From: Moringa oleifera
Lineage: Eukaryota > Streptophyta > Magnoliopsida > Brassicales > Moringaceae
Assembly (NCBI GenBank): GCA_021397835.1
Contig: JAJFZO010000356.1
Location: 960,479-1,024,478, forward strand
Length of the DNA stretch: 64,000 nucleotides
Direction of reading: 5' to 3'
Positions 1 through 11,710 of this stretch are shown here, piece after piece. How positions within the stretch are numbered: position 1 is the first letter of the stretch; every line of letters starts with the position of its first letter. Position numbers and translations under genes: made by a program. The notes under the pieces are model-generated. The model saw nothing but the letters and a program-made list of their open reading frames with translations, had not been told where the DNA came from and made no database searches.

Positions 1-479
1 GTGAGTTGGTATCACTATTGAAATGCTTTTAGCATCTGCATTTATGATATTGATGAACAACAACATATGAAGATAAAGGGACCTAAGGCCTTTTAGAATC
101 GGAAGGCCTAATTTTAGGTTAAGCCCTGCATAAGCCCTATATCAACCTTACCATGATTTTACAACCTTATTAGGACACGAACATAGTTAGAGATAAGAAT
201 AATAAAAGTATTGATTATGTTCCTAAATGTTGTTCTGTTCATGTTTCATGACATCATGAATCAAAATTTCATATCATCATAAAGTTAGAAGGTCAGGTTA
301 GTTTGGTATCTTACGAAAAAGTGCAGGCGAAGAATGTATAATATGAACATGGAGATAGATTAAGATGTCCTCTTCCCTACTAATCGTCTTTTGAGGTTAG
401 TTTAGCATTAAAAGAGAATGATCTTATTGCATTGGGAAAAATTTTGAACCGGATCAGACGATCTCAAAAGGATAAATTT

Positions 480-1700
480 TAGAAGACGTATAGATATGTT
501 GGAGAAATGATGCCTACCCAAATTGATGAATCATTAATAAGAGCAAAGATGTATTTTTGGGATCCATTGTATAAGATTTTCAAATCTGAAGAAGTTGATC
601 TCACGCCACCCTCAAGGAATACACATTTTATTAGGCATTAAATCACTCAAAACCCGTAAGACTTGCACTATAAAGAACATTACAATCTGAAAAATAAAAA
701 AAAATATATTAAAAACTGAAAGATCTCTAAGGAATGAGTATTTTCTTGGCTTACAAAAACATATCGATGAGTCAAGTGAGGCAACCATCTTTGTTGCCCT
801 GATATATGGCATAGTGATTTTGCCAAAAACCATTGGATGTCTCTACTTAATTGTACCTTTGCTAGTTCTTAGGCAGTTGAGGATTAAGTAATTCACCCTT
901 GTTACATGTCATCTAGAACAAGGCAATAGCTACAAAAGTGCTTTGAGAAAAATGCAAAAAGAAATGTGAAGTAAGATCAACTTTACTATATAAGAAAGTA
1001 AAAAACTCATTTTACTGACCTACCTAGGATATCATCGATAAAGGAAAAATTTGATAAGGAATTTGCACTTACCAACTTCGCTGCTTCAATATCGATCTAC
1101 TTTAGCCCTAATCTCCATGCATAGATCAACATTCGAAAGACAACAGGATTAAGGCATTAAAAAACTGATGGTAAAAAAGGATAAAATAGAGAAAAAGATC
1201 AAGATGTTAAAATATGAGGTCGTGATTCAGGATTAAATAATTAGTAAACTGAAACAAGAATAAGATCGAACCAAGGAACAAACGAAGTCTCAAAAGGGAA
1301 AAATGGAGACTACGATCACAGAGTGTATGGTTAAAAAAGATTAGAAGATTAGAAGAGTTCCTCAACTAGTATCGTCTCTAAAAAACGATCCAAGATTGAG
1401 TGAAAGGATGTCAAATGAGAAAACAAAGGAATCTTTCGAAGTTCTGAGTGACTTAAATAAGGAGAATAAAAAATTAAGGAAAAACGTAGATTGAGACTAG
1501 AAAAAACTATTAGAAAAACTTGCAAAAACAGAGACTAAATGCATATTCAAGATCAATTAAATGATGACCATCCTAAACCAAGAAAGGACATTAAAGATAG
1601 GTTACATCTAGAATATCATCCATTTAAGGAATAAGATAAAGGAATTTGCACAAGACGCTAATATGTGGAAGTCTAGAGCTAACCAAATCTGTGCATCTTG
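480..1700 (+). pseudogene. Tat-type extra 5' ORF relic (plant mobile-domain-like plus coiled coil)
   Basis: Broken frames around 500-640 read like the start of the plant mobile-like domain found upstream of gag in Tat/Ogre elements, with a segment resembling LIRAKMYFWDP. Around 790-840 there is a match to the family's ALxIYGLVIFPK block, here read as ALIYGIVILPKTIG. From about 1160 to 1680 the frames are rich in Lys, Glu and Leu, consistent with the coiled-coil segment that follows in intact relatives. Stops interrupt every frame. The family assignment is from memory of related elements, and exact ends cannot be set. Confidence 0.5.
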
Positions 1701-2507
1701 GTATCACAACAAAAGAGAGAATGAATTGCGAATCGCACCCTACAAAAATAACATTAAATCAATCTTAAACTAAAAATATCAACCCATAAGTGTCCAAACC
1801 TCATGAAGAAGGAATTAGATGTCACAAAGATAAAATCGTCAAAATTTTAAGCATTTATACATAGACTTCTAGAAAGATACCAGCATGTAATTGACATGTT
1901 CAACTATGAACCTAATTTGAGATACTCATGGGACTTTTAATAAAATCTTTCTTTTAGCTTTATGATTATCTAAATACTATACCTTTCCCATGTCTATCTT
2001 CATGCATACATGTTTGCTCTTGATATTAACTTGTTAACTCGAAAGCTATATTGGAGAAAACAGGTAAAGCTAAAGAATATTTAGTCACCAAGAAGTACAA
2101 TCTCAGATTTCAAAATTCAAGCAATGAGGAAATGGATAATCAATTAGCCAAAATTGAGAAAATTTGAGCAGACATAATTTGAAATTTGAGTTACACAAGA
2201 AGCCCTCAATGAAAAAGTAATGAAAAATCACCAGGAATTACAAAACATGATGCAAGCCAATTCCCATTGATGATAACGTCTTTTGACACACTGATAAAAA
2301 TGAAGATTCTATTAGAAGTTGAAACCCTTATAAAAAAAAAAAAAAACACCTTCTGGGGAAACATCTAACCGAAACTATGAATCCAACTATGGCAAGGAAT
2401 CCAAGAATTAGGAAAAAGAAGCAGCAGCAGAGTATATCTAAGATATGGATGATCAGGTTGTAATATAAGAAAATTAAAAATATTGATTTCATAAAAATTA
2501 GGAACTT

Positions 2508-3000
2508 TTGGCAAAAGTCGAATATTTGATAGAACAAATGAAAGCTCTTAAGCATAAGCATCAAGCAAGTGGGATTGATATAACTGAGCTCAACTCAATA
2601 TTGGATTTGGTGATACCACCTAAATTCAAAGCATCTAAATTCAAAGCACTGAATTCAACAAATACAATGGGACCAGATGTCCACATGTCCCTCTAAAGAT
2701 GTACTATACAAGATGCACAGATACAAACTAATCAAAAACTTTTGATTCATTACTTTTAAGATAGCCAAAAAGATGAAACTTTGAGTGGTACATCAATCCA
2801 AAGACTTCTAAAATTTGGTCTTAGAGAGACTTGGCAAATGCTTTCCTCGTCCATTACTAACATATTCAAAAGAAACAATGAAACCTTTAAACAATACGCA
2901 ACCCAATGGGGAGAAGCGATTGTCAGAGTTCAACCTACATTTACTAAAGTAGAGTTCTTGCAAACATTCTTGTAAACTTCGTGTCCTTCATTTTATTCTC
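2508..3000 (+). pseudogene. gag remnant of the Tat-like element
   Basis: Two open pieces (2508-2696 and 2781-2975) and the bases between them translate to a pattern typical of plant gypsy capsid. A segment with IPPKFKASKFK is followed by a broken stretch with LLIHYF. Then comes ETWQMLSSSITNIFKRNNETF, ending in FKQYATQWGEAIVRVQP. These correspond to the conserved capsid blocks 'PKF..P....YDGT', 'W..L...F...F' and 'E.F..YA.RWRE.A..VQPP' of the family. No zinc knuckle was recognised downstream. The gene is broken by several stops and cannot yield capsid. Confidence 0.7.
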
Positions 3001-4229
3001 ATATCGCTATATTGCTAGGAAAAAAATTCATTAAGATTATCCAAACTAGTGAATTTATAGAAAACACATTCTAAATTAAAAAACTAGATGGTCTTACTAT
3101 TAAAAGAACCACCCACAATAAAGAAAAAAAGAAGGTAAAGCGAATTATATGACTTAATTAACTTTTCAAAAATCGACAAACATGATTCCCACACAATACT
3201 CATCGTATATTGGAGTTTCCCAGACACTAAATATGAACATGCAAGAAATCTCACAGCATATCAATGACCAAACTTCCTTAAGGCAGTAACAATGAAAGAC
3301 AAGGGCAAAAGAAATAAAAGATCTTAATTGGCCTAATCCTAATGGCCTAGTCGGATCTGTATCCTCAATTACTAAAACAAAAACTGGTGATACCATGATA
3401 TGTCAAACGATTACAAACCTCTTTTCCTCTATGGTATAAACCAATAACGAGATGTCACTACCACTTCAGGTTAGCAAGACATGATATAAAAAAAAACCAT
3501 GTATTCAAGTATAAAGTCTAATCTTTGGTAGATACAAGGTTACTAAGCTTCGAGCAAAAAAAATAGACCCAATGTCACCAATAATCCTTTGCTACCCATC
3601 GCGAGCACCAAATGAATATGGTTGAATGGTATGAAAAGTAACTGTTGTGAAAGAAATTAAAATTTTTATGGTCAAGTCAAAGCTCTATTAACAGTTACAA
3701 AAAATTCACCTACAGGAAAGGAAGGCATGAAACCCCGATCATTGGTTGTCAAAATTCTTGAACCTTTCCTATACGAGAGCTCTTATGTTGTTCCATGGAA
3801 ATACCAACTAGACATAAAGATGAGGTTGTCAATATAGCTAGGACAAGCCACATGACAAGGAGCAACCGATGTTATGGAGCCTTGAATCTAACAAGGAAGA
3901 AGTTACTAAAAACAAAAAAAAGATAGAGGAAACCAAGACCTCCCTATTATCACAGAAAAAGAAGTTGTAGATTTCTTGAAATTGATCAAGCATAGTGATT
4001 ACAACATCATTGATAAGTTATAAAAGACACCAGTGAAGATTTCAATGCTGCCACTTATTTTCAATTCACAGTATCATCAAAAAATTTTGGTGAAAACTCT
4101 AAAGAATACATACGTGCCATATTAAATTTGCACTAATAAATTAAAAAACATCTATTCATAGCTTATAACTTCATAATCTTTAGTGATAACCAGTTGCCAC
4201 TTAAAGGGAAAGGATCAACCAAAGCCCTA

Positions 4230-4600
4230 TATATCAATACTAATTACAAAAGGCATCCCATTTGTTGAGTGTTAATTGATAATGGGTTATCTTTAAATGT
4301 GATGCCAAGGTGCACTTTAAACCAACTTCTTATAAATGTAAATCATATAAGGTATAGCCTAATGATAGTTAAAGCATTTGATAAGAGAGAACTTAAGTGC
4401 AAGGCACTATAAACTTGGCAATAAAGATCGATCCAAATGTATATGACATAGAATTCCAAGTCATGTATAGTAAACCCTCACTCAATCTTCTTTTAGGACG
4501 GTCATAGATTCACTCAATTAGAGTTGTACCTTTAACCTTGTATCAAAAGGTGAAACTCATCATGGATGACAAACTAGTGTTAATAAATGGTAAAACTCAT
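4230..4600 (+). pseudogene. Retroviral-type aspartic protease remnant (Tat-like element)
   Basis: The frame from about 4235 reads a protease-like block with VLIDNGLSLNVMPRCTL, matching the family pattern 'VLIDnGSSlNVmPlsTL'. The catalytic triplet position is occupied by D-N-G here. Downstream, MIVKAFDKRE and then DGH with HSI/V-like residues in a shifted frame match the 'VRAFDGSkrEv' and 'LLGRPWIHsaGavPSSLHQ' blocks. Frameshifts occur between blocks. It lies between gag and reverse transcriptase, as expected. Confidence 0.65.
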
Positions 4601-5348
4601 CAAGGAAAATGTCTTCCTATCATTTAAGATGAATAGATCTTTATAAGAGTCGTACATGCTTAAAAATTTAATACTCTAAATTAAGTAGACCTTCGAGAAG
4701 GAGACTAGGCTATTAACCGACGTTGATAGACAAGAAGAAAAAAGAAAAGGAAAGAAGAGCTCAACTTGCAAGACTCGATGCTGATTGATTTATTAATTAT
4801 CAAAGGACCCTAGGATGAAATTTTAGGTCGATGATTTTGTACTTGCATGGTGAACTAGAGAAGCTACTAAATAGATCTAGAAAAATCTAAAAAGCCTCAT
4901 AGGCATAAAAAAGGGAATTTTTTAGTGTGAATCTAAAAGATTTGTCTTAAACATACGTATTTTGTTTCAGTTGTAGTCAAGTGAGAACGAGATGTATTTC
5001 CTTTTTTTTCTCTCTCTTTCATGATTAATAATAGCCTTTTCTTTCTTTACCTTCATTTTTATTAGTCCCTAATTTGTTGCCTTGAAATCTCCAATGCCAA
5101 GTACTTATGATTTAGGGAATCTAATTGTGAATACCTTAATGTTTGAAATTGAGAATGTAAATTAAAAGAAAAAGATTCATTAAAAAATCTCGATACTAAG
5201 GAATGCAATAAAAATAATGAACTTCCATTCGAAAAAAAAAAAAAAGATAGATTGTTGATAAAAAAAACAAATTTAACCTTATGAGGAAGAGACTAAAATA
5301 GTGAATCTAGGCACCAAAGAATAGGAAAAGAAGGTTATAGTTAAAACA

Positions 5349-6600
5349 TTGATTTCTCCTTCGATAAGAGAAGCTTTGGTCACTTTATTGAATGAATATG
5401 CTTACATTTTTGTTTGGTCATATAAAGACATGTCAAGGCTAGGTAGAACTATTATTGAACATAAGTTACCTTTAAAAGTAGATTGCCATCTCGTTCAACA
5501 TAAGCTGAAAAGGATGAAACCAGAGATATTGCCAAAAATAAAAGAAAAAGATTAAAAACTTTTAGATGTTGGATTTATCACGGTGGCAAGATATCTAGAA
5601 TGAGTAGCCAACATTGTACTGGTTCCTAAGAAAGATGGTCAGGGATGCATATGTGTGGATTATAAGGATCTAAACAAAGCAAGCCCATAAGATACATCTT
5701 CCCCACATTGACACTCTAGTAGATAACACAACTAAGTTCTCCTTATTTTCATTTATGGATGGTTACTTGGGATATAACCAAATTCTCATGGCTAAAAAAG
5801 ACATAGAAAAAACAACATTCACCATGAAATAGACATGTTTTTTTTCACAAAGTAATGCCATTTGGTTTGAAAAATATTGCGGCAACATATTAAAAAGCTA
5901 TGGTGTCTTTACTCCATGATGTGATGCATAAATCTATAGAGATATATGTGGATGATATAATAGTAGAATTCAAAAGAAATGAGGACCATATTGAAGACGT
6001 AAGAAAACTTTTTGATAGTTTAATACCATAAAAGCTCATATTAAATCCCAATAAATGCATGTTTAGAGTCTAATTAGAAAAATTATTAGGATTCAAGGTT
6101 AGTGGAAAAGGAATTCAGGTAGTTTTGACCAAGATAAAGGCAATCCAAAATTCACTTCCTTTGGGAACAATCAAAGAAATATAGAGATACTTAAGAAGGT
6201 TGAATTATATCTCTAGATTTTTTTCGTAACTAACCAATATTTGTGATCCTATCTCCCAGTTATTATGAAAATATAACTTCAAGCAATGGAATAATGAGTG
6301 TCAAGTTGCATTTGAGAAAATAAAGGTATATTTGTCCAACCTCTAATATTATGCCCCTACTCATGAAAGCTTTAATCTTATATTTAACAGTGCATGAATG
6401 ATGACTTAGATGCATATTAACATAGTTAGATGAGATAGGCAAGAGAGAGCAAGCTAATATTATTCAAACAAGAAGTTCACCAATTATGAATGCAATTACT
6501 CATTGATTGACAAATCTGTTATGCATTGGCCTAGGCAGCTCATCGATTATGCCAATATTTGCTTAGTTATACTACTTGGGTCATTACAAAACTTGACCTT
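5349..6600 (+). pseudogene. Reverse transcriptase / RNase H remnant (Tat-like element)
   Basis: The open piece 5349-5555 contains FVWSYKDMSRL and KRMKPE, the conserved entry to plant gypsy reverse transcriptase. Across the stop, further blocks follow: VANIVLVPKKDG near 5610, the CVDYKDLNKASP block near 5655, FSFMDGYLGYNQILMAKKD near 5745, and YVDDIIVE near 5947, so the YVDD catalytic motif is kept. The thumb and connection continue to about 6340 with SLRRLNYISRF-like and WNNECQVAFEKIK-like segments. A weak RNase H stretch with SYYSNKKFTNYE-like residues follows at about 6430-6600. Multiple stops show it is inactive. Confidence 0.85.
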
Positions 6601-6779
6601 ATTAAATATTTTTTGGAGAAACCCTCTCTATCGGGAAAACTAGCAAGGTGGTAGGTTTTATTATGTAAACACAAATTGACATATGTATCCCAAAAAGCAA
6701 TCAAGGGGATTGCAATAACAAATTTTTTTGGTTGATAAAGCCACTAGAGAATATCAGCCTGTATTTTTCAATCTTCTAG

Positions 6780-7200
6780 GTGAAGATCTTGTAGCATATG
6801 TTGAAGATGAAAATAAGTCTCAAAATTGGTAAATATACTTTGATAGGGTATTCAATGCAATGGGCAACAAAATCGAAACTGTTTCAATTTCTCTAGACAA
6901 GCAATATTGTCCTACTACAACTCGACTTGATTTTAATGCCACTAATAATATGGCTAAATATGAGGCGTGTATATTGGGATTAAATGCTACCATGCATATA
7001 AAATTAATTGTATTGAAGATATACAGATATTTCGCCTTGATAATTTATCAGTTAAAAAGGGATGGGTGGCTTGACATCTTTTTTTAGTTAAATACCATAA
7101 ACATGCACAAGATAATTGGAGAATTTTAAGGATGTTTTATTTCACTATCTTCCTAAAGAAGACAATAATATTGCAGACGCACTAACCACTTTTGGGGTCA
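6780..7200 (+). pseudogene. Second (archaeal-type) RNase H remnant of Tat element
   Basis: The frame around 6830-7087 reads IYFDRVFNAMGNKIE, then NATNNMAKYEACILGLNAT, LKIYRYFALIIYQLK. This matches the extra RNase H of Tat elements, whose pattern is 'YFDGA.N..G.GiG', 'TNNiAEYEAcilGL.aA' and 'vygDSaLii.Q.kGEW'. The catalytic Asp of 'GDS' has become Tyr-Phe here. A shifted frame around 7120-7190 has HYLPKEDNNIADALTTFG, matching 'yLpR..N.fADALAtLAS'. A second RNase H after the first is known for this lineage and supports the classification. Confidence 0.75.
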
Positions 7201-7269
7201 TGTTCCAAATTAATCATCCAGAAGAAGATAATCGATTCCTAAAAATGAAGATTATTTGTTGATATGATC

Positions 7270-7960
7270 TATCAAAAAGAATTATTTCAAACAATATAGT
7301 AAATCTGAACAATAAACAATTGGAAGAAATTTGTTCAAAATTCAAGATTAAGCATCGCAATTTTGCTACTTACCGACTAGAAGTGAATGGAGCCGTTGAG
7401 GTAGGCAACAAAAGCATCAAAAAGATTTTTAAACAAAAAAGACATCAACCTATAGAGACTGGCATAAGAAACTACCTTTTGCCTTGTTGGCTTATAGAAT
7501 TAGCATCAAAACGTCCATTGGAGCAACCCCTTATTCCTTGGTGTATTTAACAAAAGTAGTGCTCCCTGTTAAAGTAAAAATTCCTTCATTAAAAGTGATA
7601 AAGGAAACTCAGCTTGATGAAGATGAATGAATTAAAACTCGTTTAGAGTAATTAGATGTAATATAGGAAAAGGCTAAAAACTTATGTCATGGGCAACTAT
7701 CCAAAAGAGAATGATGAGAGCATATAATAAGAAAGATCACTCGTAGATCTTCAAAGAGGGAGATTTGGTTTTAAAAAGGGTACCTAATAATGTTTCAGAT
7801 CCTAAAGGAAAATAGGCATCCAAATGGAATGGACCATATGTCATGAAGAAAGACCTTTTCAAGTAAGGCTTTAATACTAGCAAAAATGAATACCTTTGTT
7901 CTACCAAACCTACTAAATTTAGACATTATCAAGAAGTACTATCTTTGAAATGGTTAGGTA
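7270..7960 (+). pseudogene. Integrase C-terminal half remnant; N-terminal half deleted
   Basis: From about 7275 the frame reads RIISNNIVNLNNKQ and then LEEICSKFKIKHRN, with NGAVEVGNKSIKKI. This is the second half of the integrase core, including the Glu of the catalytic triad in NGAVE. Broken frames to 7960 continue the usual C-terminal tail, with segments like PYSLVY, CHGQLSKR, MRAYNKK, FKEGDLVLKRVP and KWNGPYVMKK. The zinc-binding N-terminus and the first catalytic Asp are missing, because the second RNase H ends at about 7190, directly beside this segment. That implies an internal deletion of several hundred bases. Confidence 0.8.
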
Positions 7961-8834
7961 AAAAAAAAAAGGATTTATGCTAAAAACCTAAAAAGGCGGC
8001 GTAGTAATGCAATGGAAGTTTACAATGAAAAAAAGAGATGACCATGAATCCCATTCAATCAAAATCAAATAAAGGTTAAGAATTAGAGATATTCACCAGT
8101 CTAGAGTAAAAACTAAATATGATACAGTTTACCTTTTACAACATGCCATAAATAGAGCTATCCAACATCTCTCACTCTTCATTTCTCACCTTTTTATTTT
8201 ATGAAAAAACACATGAATAAAGCATCCAGGCATTTCTTACCTTCTATTCCTCGTACAACATTCCATAAACAAAGCCACAATTTTGCCCTTACATCCTTTC
8301 AAAGAACGAAATAAACAAGATTGTCCCCCAAGTACCATGATCATAGAAAATGGTTTGTTTAAATCAAGTCCTTAAAGATATACACCAACAATTCCTTCTT
8401 AAAAAGGTAGGTAAGTCATTAAATACAAAGGAAAATGCTTTCAGGGTATAAGAGTGATAACATTAACAATTTAAAAAAAAAAAGAATAGGAAGGAGCATG
8501 TTCCCGGATGACAATTTGGTCATTTTGAAAAAGTTCACTGTAGCAAGGACAAATTTGCACAAAGGTGACTGGATTGTAATGCTTTGAAAAAAAAAACATC
8601 ATAAGTATACAAATATTCACATTTTGAAAGCCTTCTCAACTACCTCGACAAAAGAAAGTTCAAAGAGGAAAACATGAAAACTTGACAAACTCCCTAATAG
8701 AGTTAAAATCTTCTCATCACTAGTAAAGGAAGTCATAGTTACTAAAAAATACATCACAAAGAAAGTTTAACCAAGGTTTTGAGAGATCTAAATAGTTAAA
8801 ACTCACATCATGGATAAGTCTTATCAATCCAAGA

Positions 8835-9740
8835 ATAGTAAGATGAATGAAGATCACCTCCTAACTGATCCTAAAAAAAATTCAACAACATGAGAAGAAT
8901 GAAAACCACTTCCTAAAGGTTACCAAAAATTAAGGTAATAGGATAAACAAGAATCGCTTACTTGTTGATCCCATGAAGTTTAGTACACCAGAGAAGAATG
9001 AAGATCACTTTCTGGTGGACCACTATAGTAAGATGAATAAGAATCACCTCCTAGCTAACCCTATAAGAATTTTCAACACCTTAAAAAGAAAAAGAAATTA
9101 ATTCTTGAAGGTGATCAAGAATTAAGGCAACAAAATGAATGATAATAGCTTCCTCGTTGACCCCACGAAGTTCAGTAGACCAAAGAAGAATGAAATTTGC
9201 TTCTTGGTGTATTATCGTAGTAGGATGAATGAGAATTGCTTCTTACTTAATCCCAAAAAAAAAAAAAATAGCACCTCAGGTTATGAGAATCGCCTCCTTA
9301 TAGTTATTAAATTAGGACAATAAGATGAATGAGAACCCTTCTTCATTGACCCCAGGAAGTTTAGTACACCAAGAAGAACAAGAATTACTTCTTGGTGGAT
9401 TACTAATTCAAGAACAACAGGACGAGTGAGAATCATCTCATAACTGATCTTACAAAATCTGGCACTTTAGGTTGAATGAGAATTACCTCCTGGAAGTTAC
9501 CAAAGTCAGGGCAATAAGATGAATGAGAATTACTTCCTACTTGGCCCTATAATATAAGAGTAAGGGAAAATAAAAATCACTTTCTAGTTAACTTTACATT
9601 CCAAAACAATCAGATAGGGTAAATCCCTTCTGAGTTCGATTATGCAAATCCAATATGTCAAGATGAATAAGAATCATTTCCTGTAGGCTACCAAAGAGTA
9701 ATGAGATGAATGCAAGTTACTTCATATTTGACTCTATTCT
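8835..9740 (+). repeat. Higher-order tandem array, ~48 bp subunits in ~190 bp units
   Basis: The motif AGATGAATGAGAATCACTTC, in many variants, recurs about every 48 bp. Four distinguishable subunits repeat in fixed order. Subunit A continues with 'cctaactgaccct' and starts near 8842, 9031, 9220 and 9419. Subunit B continues with 'ctaaaggttaccaa' and starts near 8892, 9082, 9275, 9470 and 9660. Subunit C continues with 'ttgaccccacgaagtttagt'. Subunit D continues with 'ctttctggtggaccac'. The higher-order period is about 190 bp. It sits just upstream of the candidate polypurine tract, in the 3' untranslated region of the Tat-like element. Confidence 0.85.
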
Positions 9741-9742
9741 TC

Positions 9743-9768
9743 AAAAAGAAAAAAAAAAAGGAGAGAGA
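9743..9768 (+). other. Candidate polypurine tract of the Tat-like element
   Basis: An uninterrupted run of purines (A-rich, then GGAGAGAGA) is followed after two bases by TGGGTGC at 9771, which fits the start of a 3' LTR. No second LTR copy is present for confirmation. Confidence 0.4.
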
Positions 9769-10144
9769 TATGGGTGCTTAAAGCTTAAAATTAGGAGATC
9801 TTTAGTGTTTGCCCTATTCTTACTTCTCAGAAATCGTGAAAGTGGGTAATTATAGATAACTAATTTTAGCTTTGATATTAAATCAAAATTTGAAGACAAT
9901 TCTTCTAAAATTGAGGTCATCTATCAACCTTACTGTAGACTACCTCGATGTCACATCAAGATTCAAGGGTCATTTATCGAGTTTCAAGTCAAACATTTTT
10001 AGCCTGATGATAGGTTGAGTGTTCTTCTACCTTAATGACAAATTGTAACAGCTAAACCCAATGACAGATCAAGAATACTATAGTAGTGATGTGACGTCAA
10101 GTCAGGTATGACTCAATAAGCATTTATTCCAATGCAGTTATGTC

Positions 10145-10262
10145 AATCTTGATCATCTCGATGTGGATTGCCTTAACATAGATTGCCTCAATGTGGATTA
10201 TCCTGACGTGGACTTTGATGCAAATTATCCCAATGTGAACTATCCTAATGTCGTGTCAAGAT
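10145..10262 (+). repeat. Degenerate short tandem repeat (GATGTGGATT units)
   Basis: Units resembling 'cgatgtggattgcctt' recur at roughly 15-18 bp spacing: gatgtggattgcctt, atagattgcctc, aatgtggattatcctg, acgtggactttg, aatgtgaactatcc. They are strongly diverged. The array lies inside the long 3' end of the Tat-like element. Confidence 0.6.
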
Positions 10263-10369
10263 TTCAGGTATGGTTTAAAAAGGAAAAATCACGAAAGCTC
10301 AAGAAACAAAAGGAAGGATCCTAACTGATTTGCACATAAAATATTTTGGTACTGTAATCTCCTTAATTT

Positions 10370-10610
10370 TGCAATAGATTTTGAATTTAAAAATTGGGTT
10401 AATCTCAAGCTTATCTGTCAAGAGCACACATTGTCAAATGGCAGTGTTTGAATATAAAGATTGGATTAATCCCAAGCTTATCCATAAAATGTGGGCATTA
10501 TCCAAGATAGATTTTTGAATGACAAGATTATGATTAATCCCAAGCTTTATCTACAAGGAACATGCATTATCCAATGATGGATTTTGAATTTAGGATTGGG
10601 TTCATAGCAC
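10370..10610 (+). repeat. Degenerate ~65 bp tandem repeat, about 3.5 copies
   Basis: The pair 'ttttgaatttaaagattggg' and 'ttaatcccaagcttatc' recurs at about 10378, 10448, 10512 and 10570. Each time it is followed by 'aaggaacatgcattatccaa' or a variant. Copies are 60-70 bp long and have diverged. It is part of the repeat-rich 3' tail of the element. Confidence 0.7.
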
Positions 10611-11319
10611 CAAAGCTTCTTTTCCTCTGTACAGAGTTTAAAATCTTCAGTAAACTTTATCCTTTTTCTTTCTTACAAATAGATTGCTCGTTTGGCAATC
10701 AATGGAAAAAAAGGATTGAAAAAAGAGAATCAAAATCAAAAGTTATTAACTAAAAAAAGATTAGCATTAGAGAGTGATCAATTAGGGAAAAAAAACCAAT
10801 CAATAGATCATAAAGAACTAAAGGAGAGTAAAGTAGTTATTAATTAAGAAATCAAAAAGCGGGAAAAGAGAAAGCCAACAATTATAAACCAATAAAGACC
10901 TCCAGATTGACCGAGAACAATCAAACCTCTCCCGCAGATTACTAAAGACTGATGTGTGAAGCTCAAAAGTTTTCTCTGGAAAACCTTTTTAAGATTTTTC
11001 ATCTTGTCTATTGATAGAGATAACACAAAATTAATTCAAGGTATCATTGCTCTCTAGCCATTGTTTTGAAGAGGTGAATGAAAGATGATCTTTTATGTTT
11101 TGTTTCTTTGTTAATTATTTAATTTGTACAAATTCCATGTTCTTTTTAAAATTGTTTAAGAGAAAGGAATTTAATGAAGCTTATATTTTAATTTTTAGAA
11201 TAAAACTGATTTGTTTTAGAATCAAAGATTTAATGTCGATCAGATCGAGATTCTTCCAAAAAAATTGCATAATAAATTTTCATCGAGATTAATTTTAAAT
11301 TATTATGAATTAAAGGCAT

Positions 11320-11710
11320 GAATATCAGGGTTAAGGTTTAGAGTTCAAGGTTTAAATTTAGTGCTTGGGGTTTAGGGTTAGGTTTTAGGGTTTTCAGTTC
11401 AAGGTTTAGGGGTTAAGTTCTAGGGTTTTCAGTTTAGAGTTTAGGGGTCAAGGTTTAGAAGTTAGGGATTAGGCATTAAAATATCGGGTTTAGTATTTAA
11501 GGTTTAAGGTTCAAGGTTAAGGATTTGGGATTTAGTTTTTATAATTCAGGATATAAGATTTAGGACTTATGATTTAGGAGTTAAGATTTAGGGTTCAGTC
11601 TTTCAGGTTTAAAGTTTAGGATTAAGGGTTTTGGGGTTAGGGTTTAGAAGTTTGAGTTATGGTTAGAGGTTTAAGTTGTTGGGTCTCAAGGTTAGGGGTC
11701 AGGTTTTATT
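11320..11710 (+). repeat. Interstitial telomere-like degenerate TTTAGGG array
   Basis: About 390 bp are built from variants of the plant telomere heptamer TTTAGGG, such as GGTTTAGGGTT, GGTTTAGGGGTT, GGTTCAAGGTTT and GGGATTTAG. The G-rich strand is the plus strand. Few units are perfect, so the array is old. It lies within repeat-rich retroelement DNA and does not imply a nearby chromosome end. Confidence 0.75.

Noticed and set aside
9135..9323. 62-codon open frame with repeated Met-Asn-(Glu/Asp)-Asn motifs
   Set aside because: It is a translation of the 48 bp tandem array. Other copies of the array are full of stops.
11320..11710. True telomere or subtelomere
   Set aside because: The array is short and degenerate, with normal genes and retroelements beyond it, so it is interstitial.
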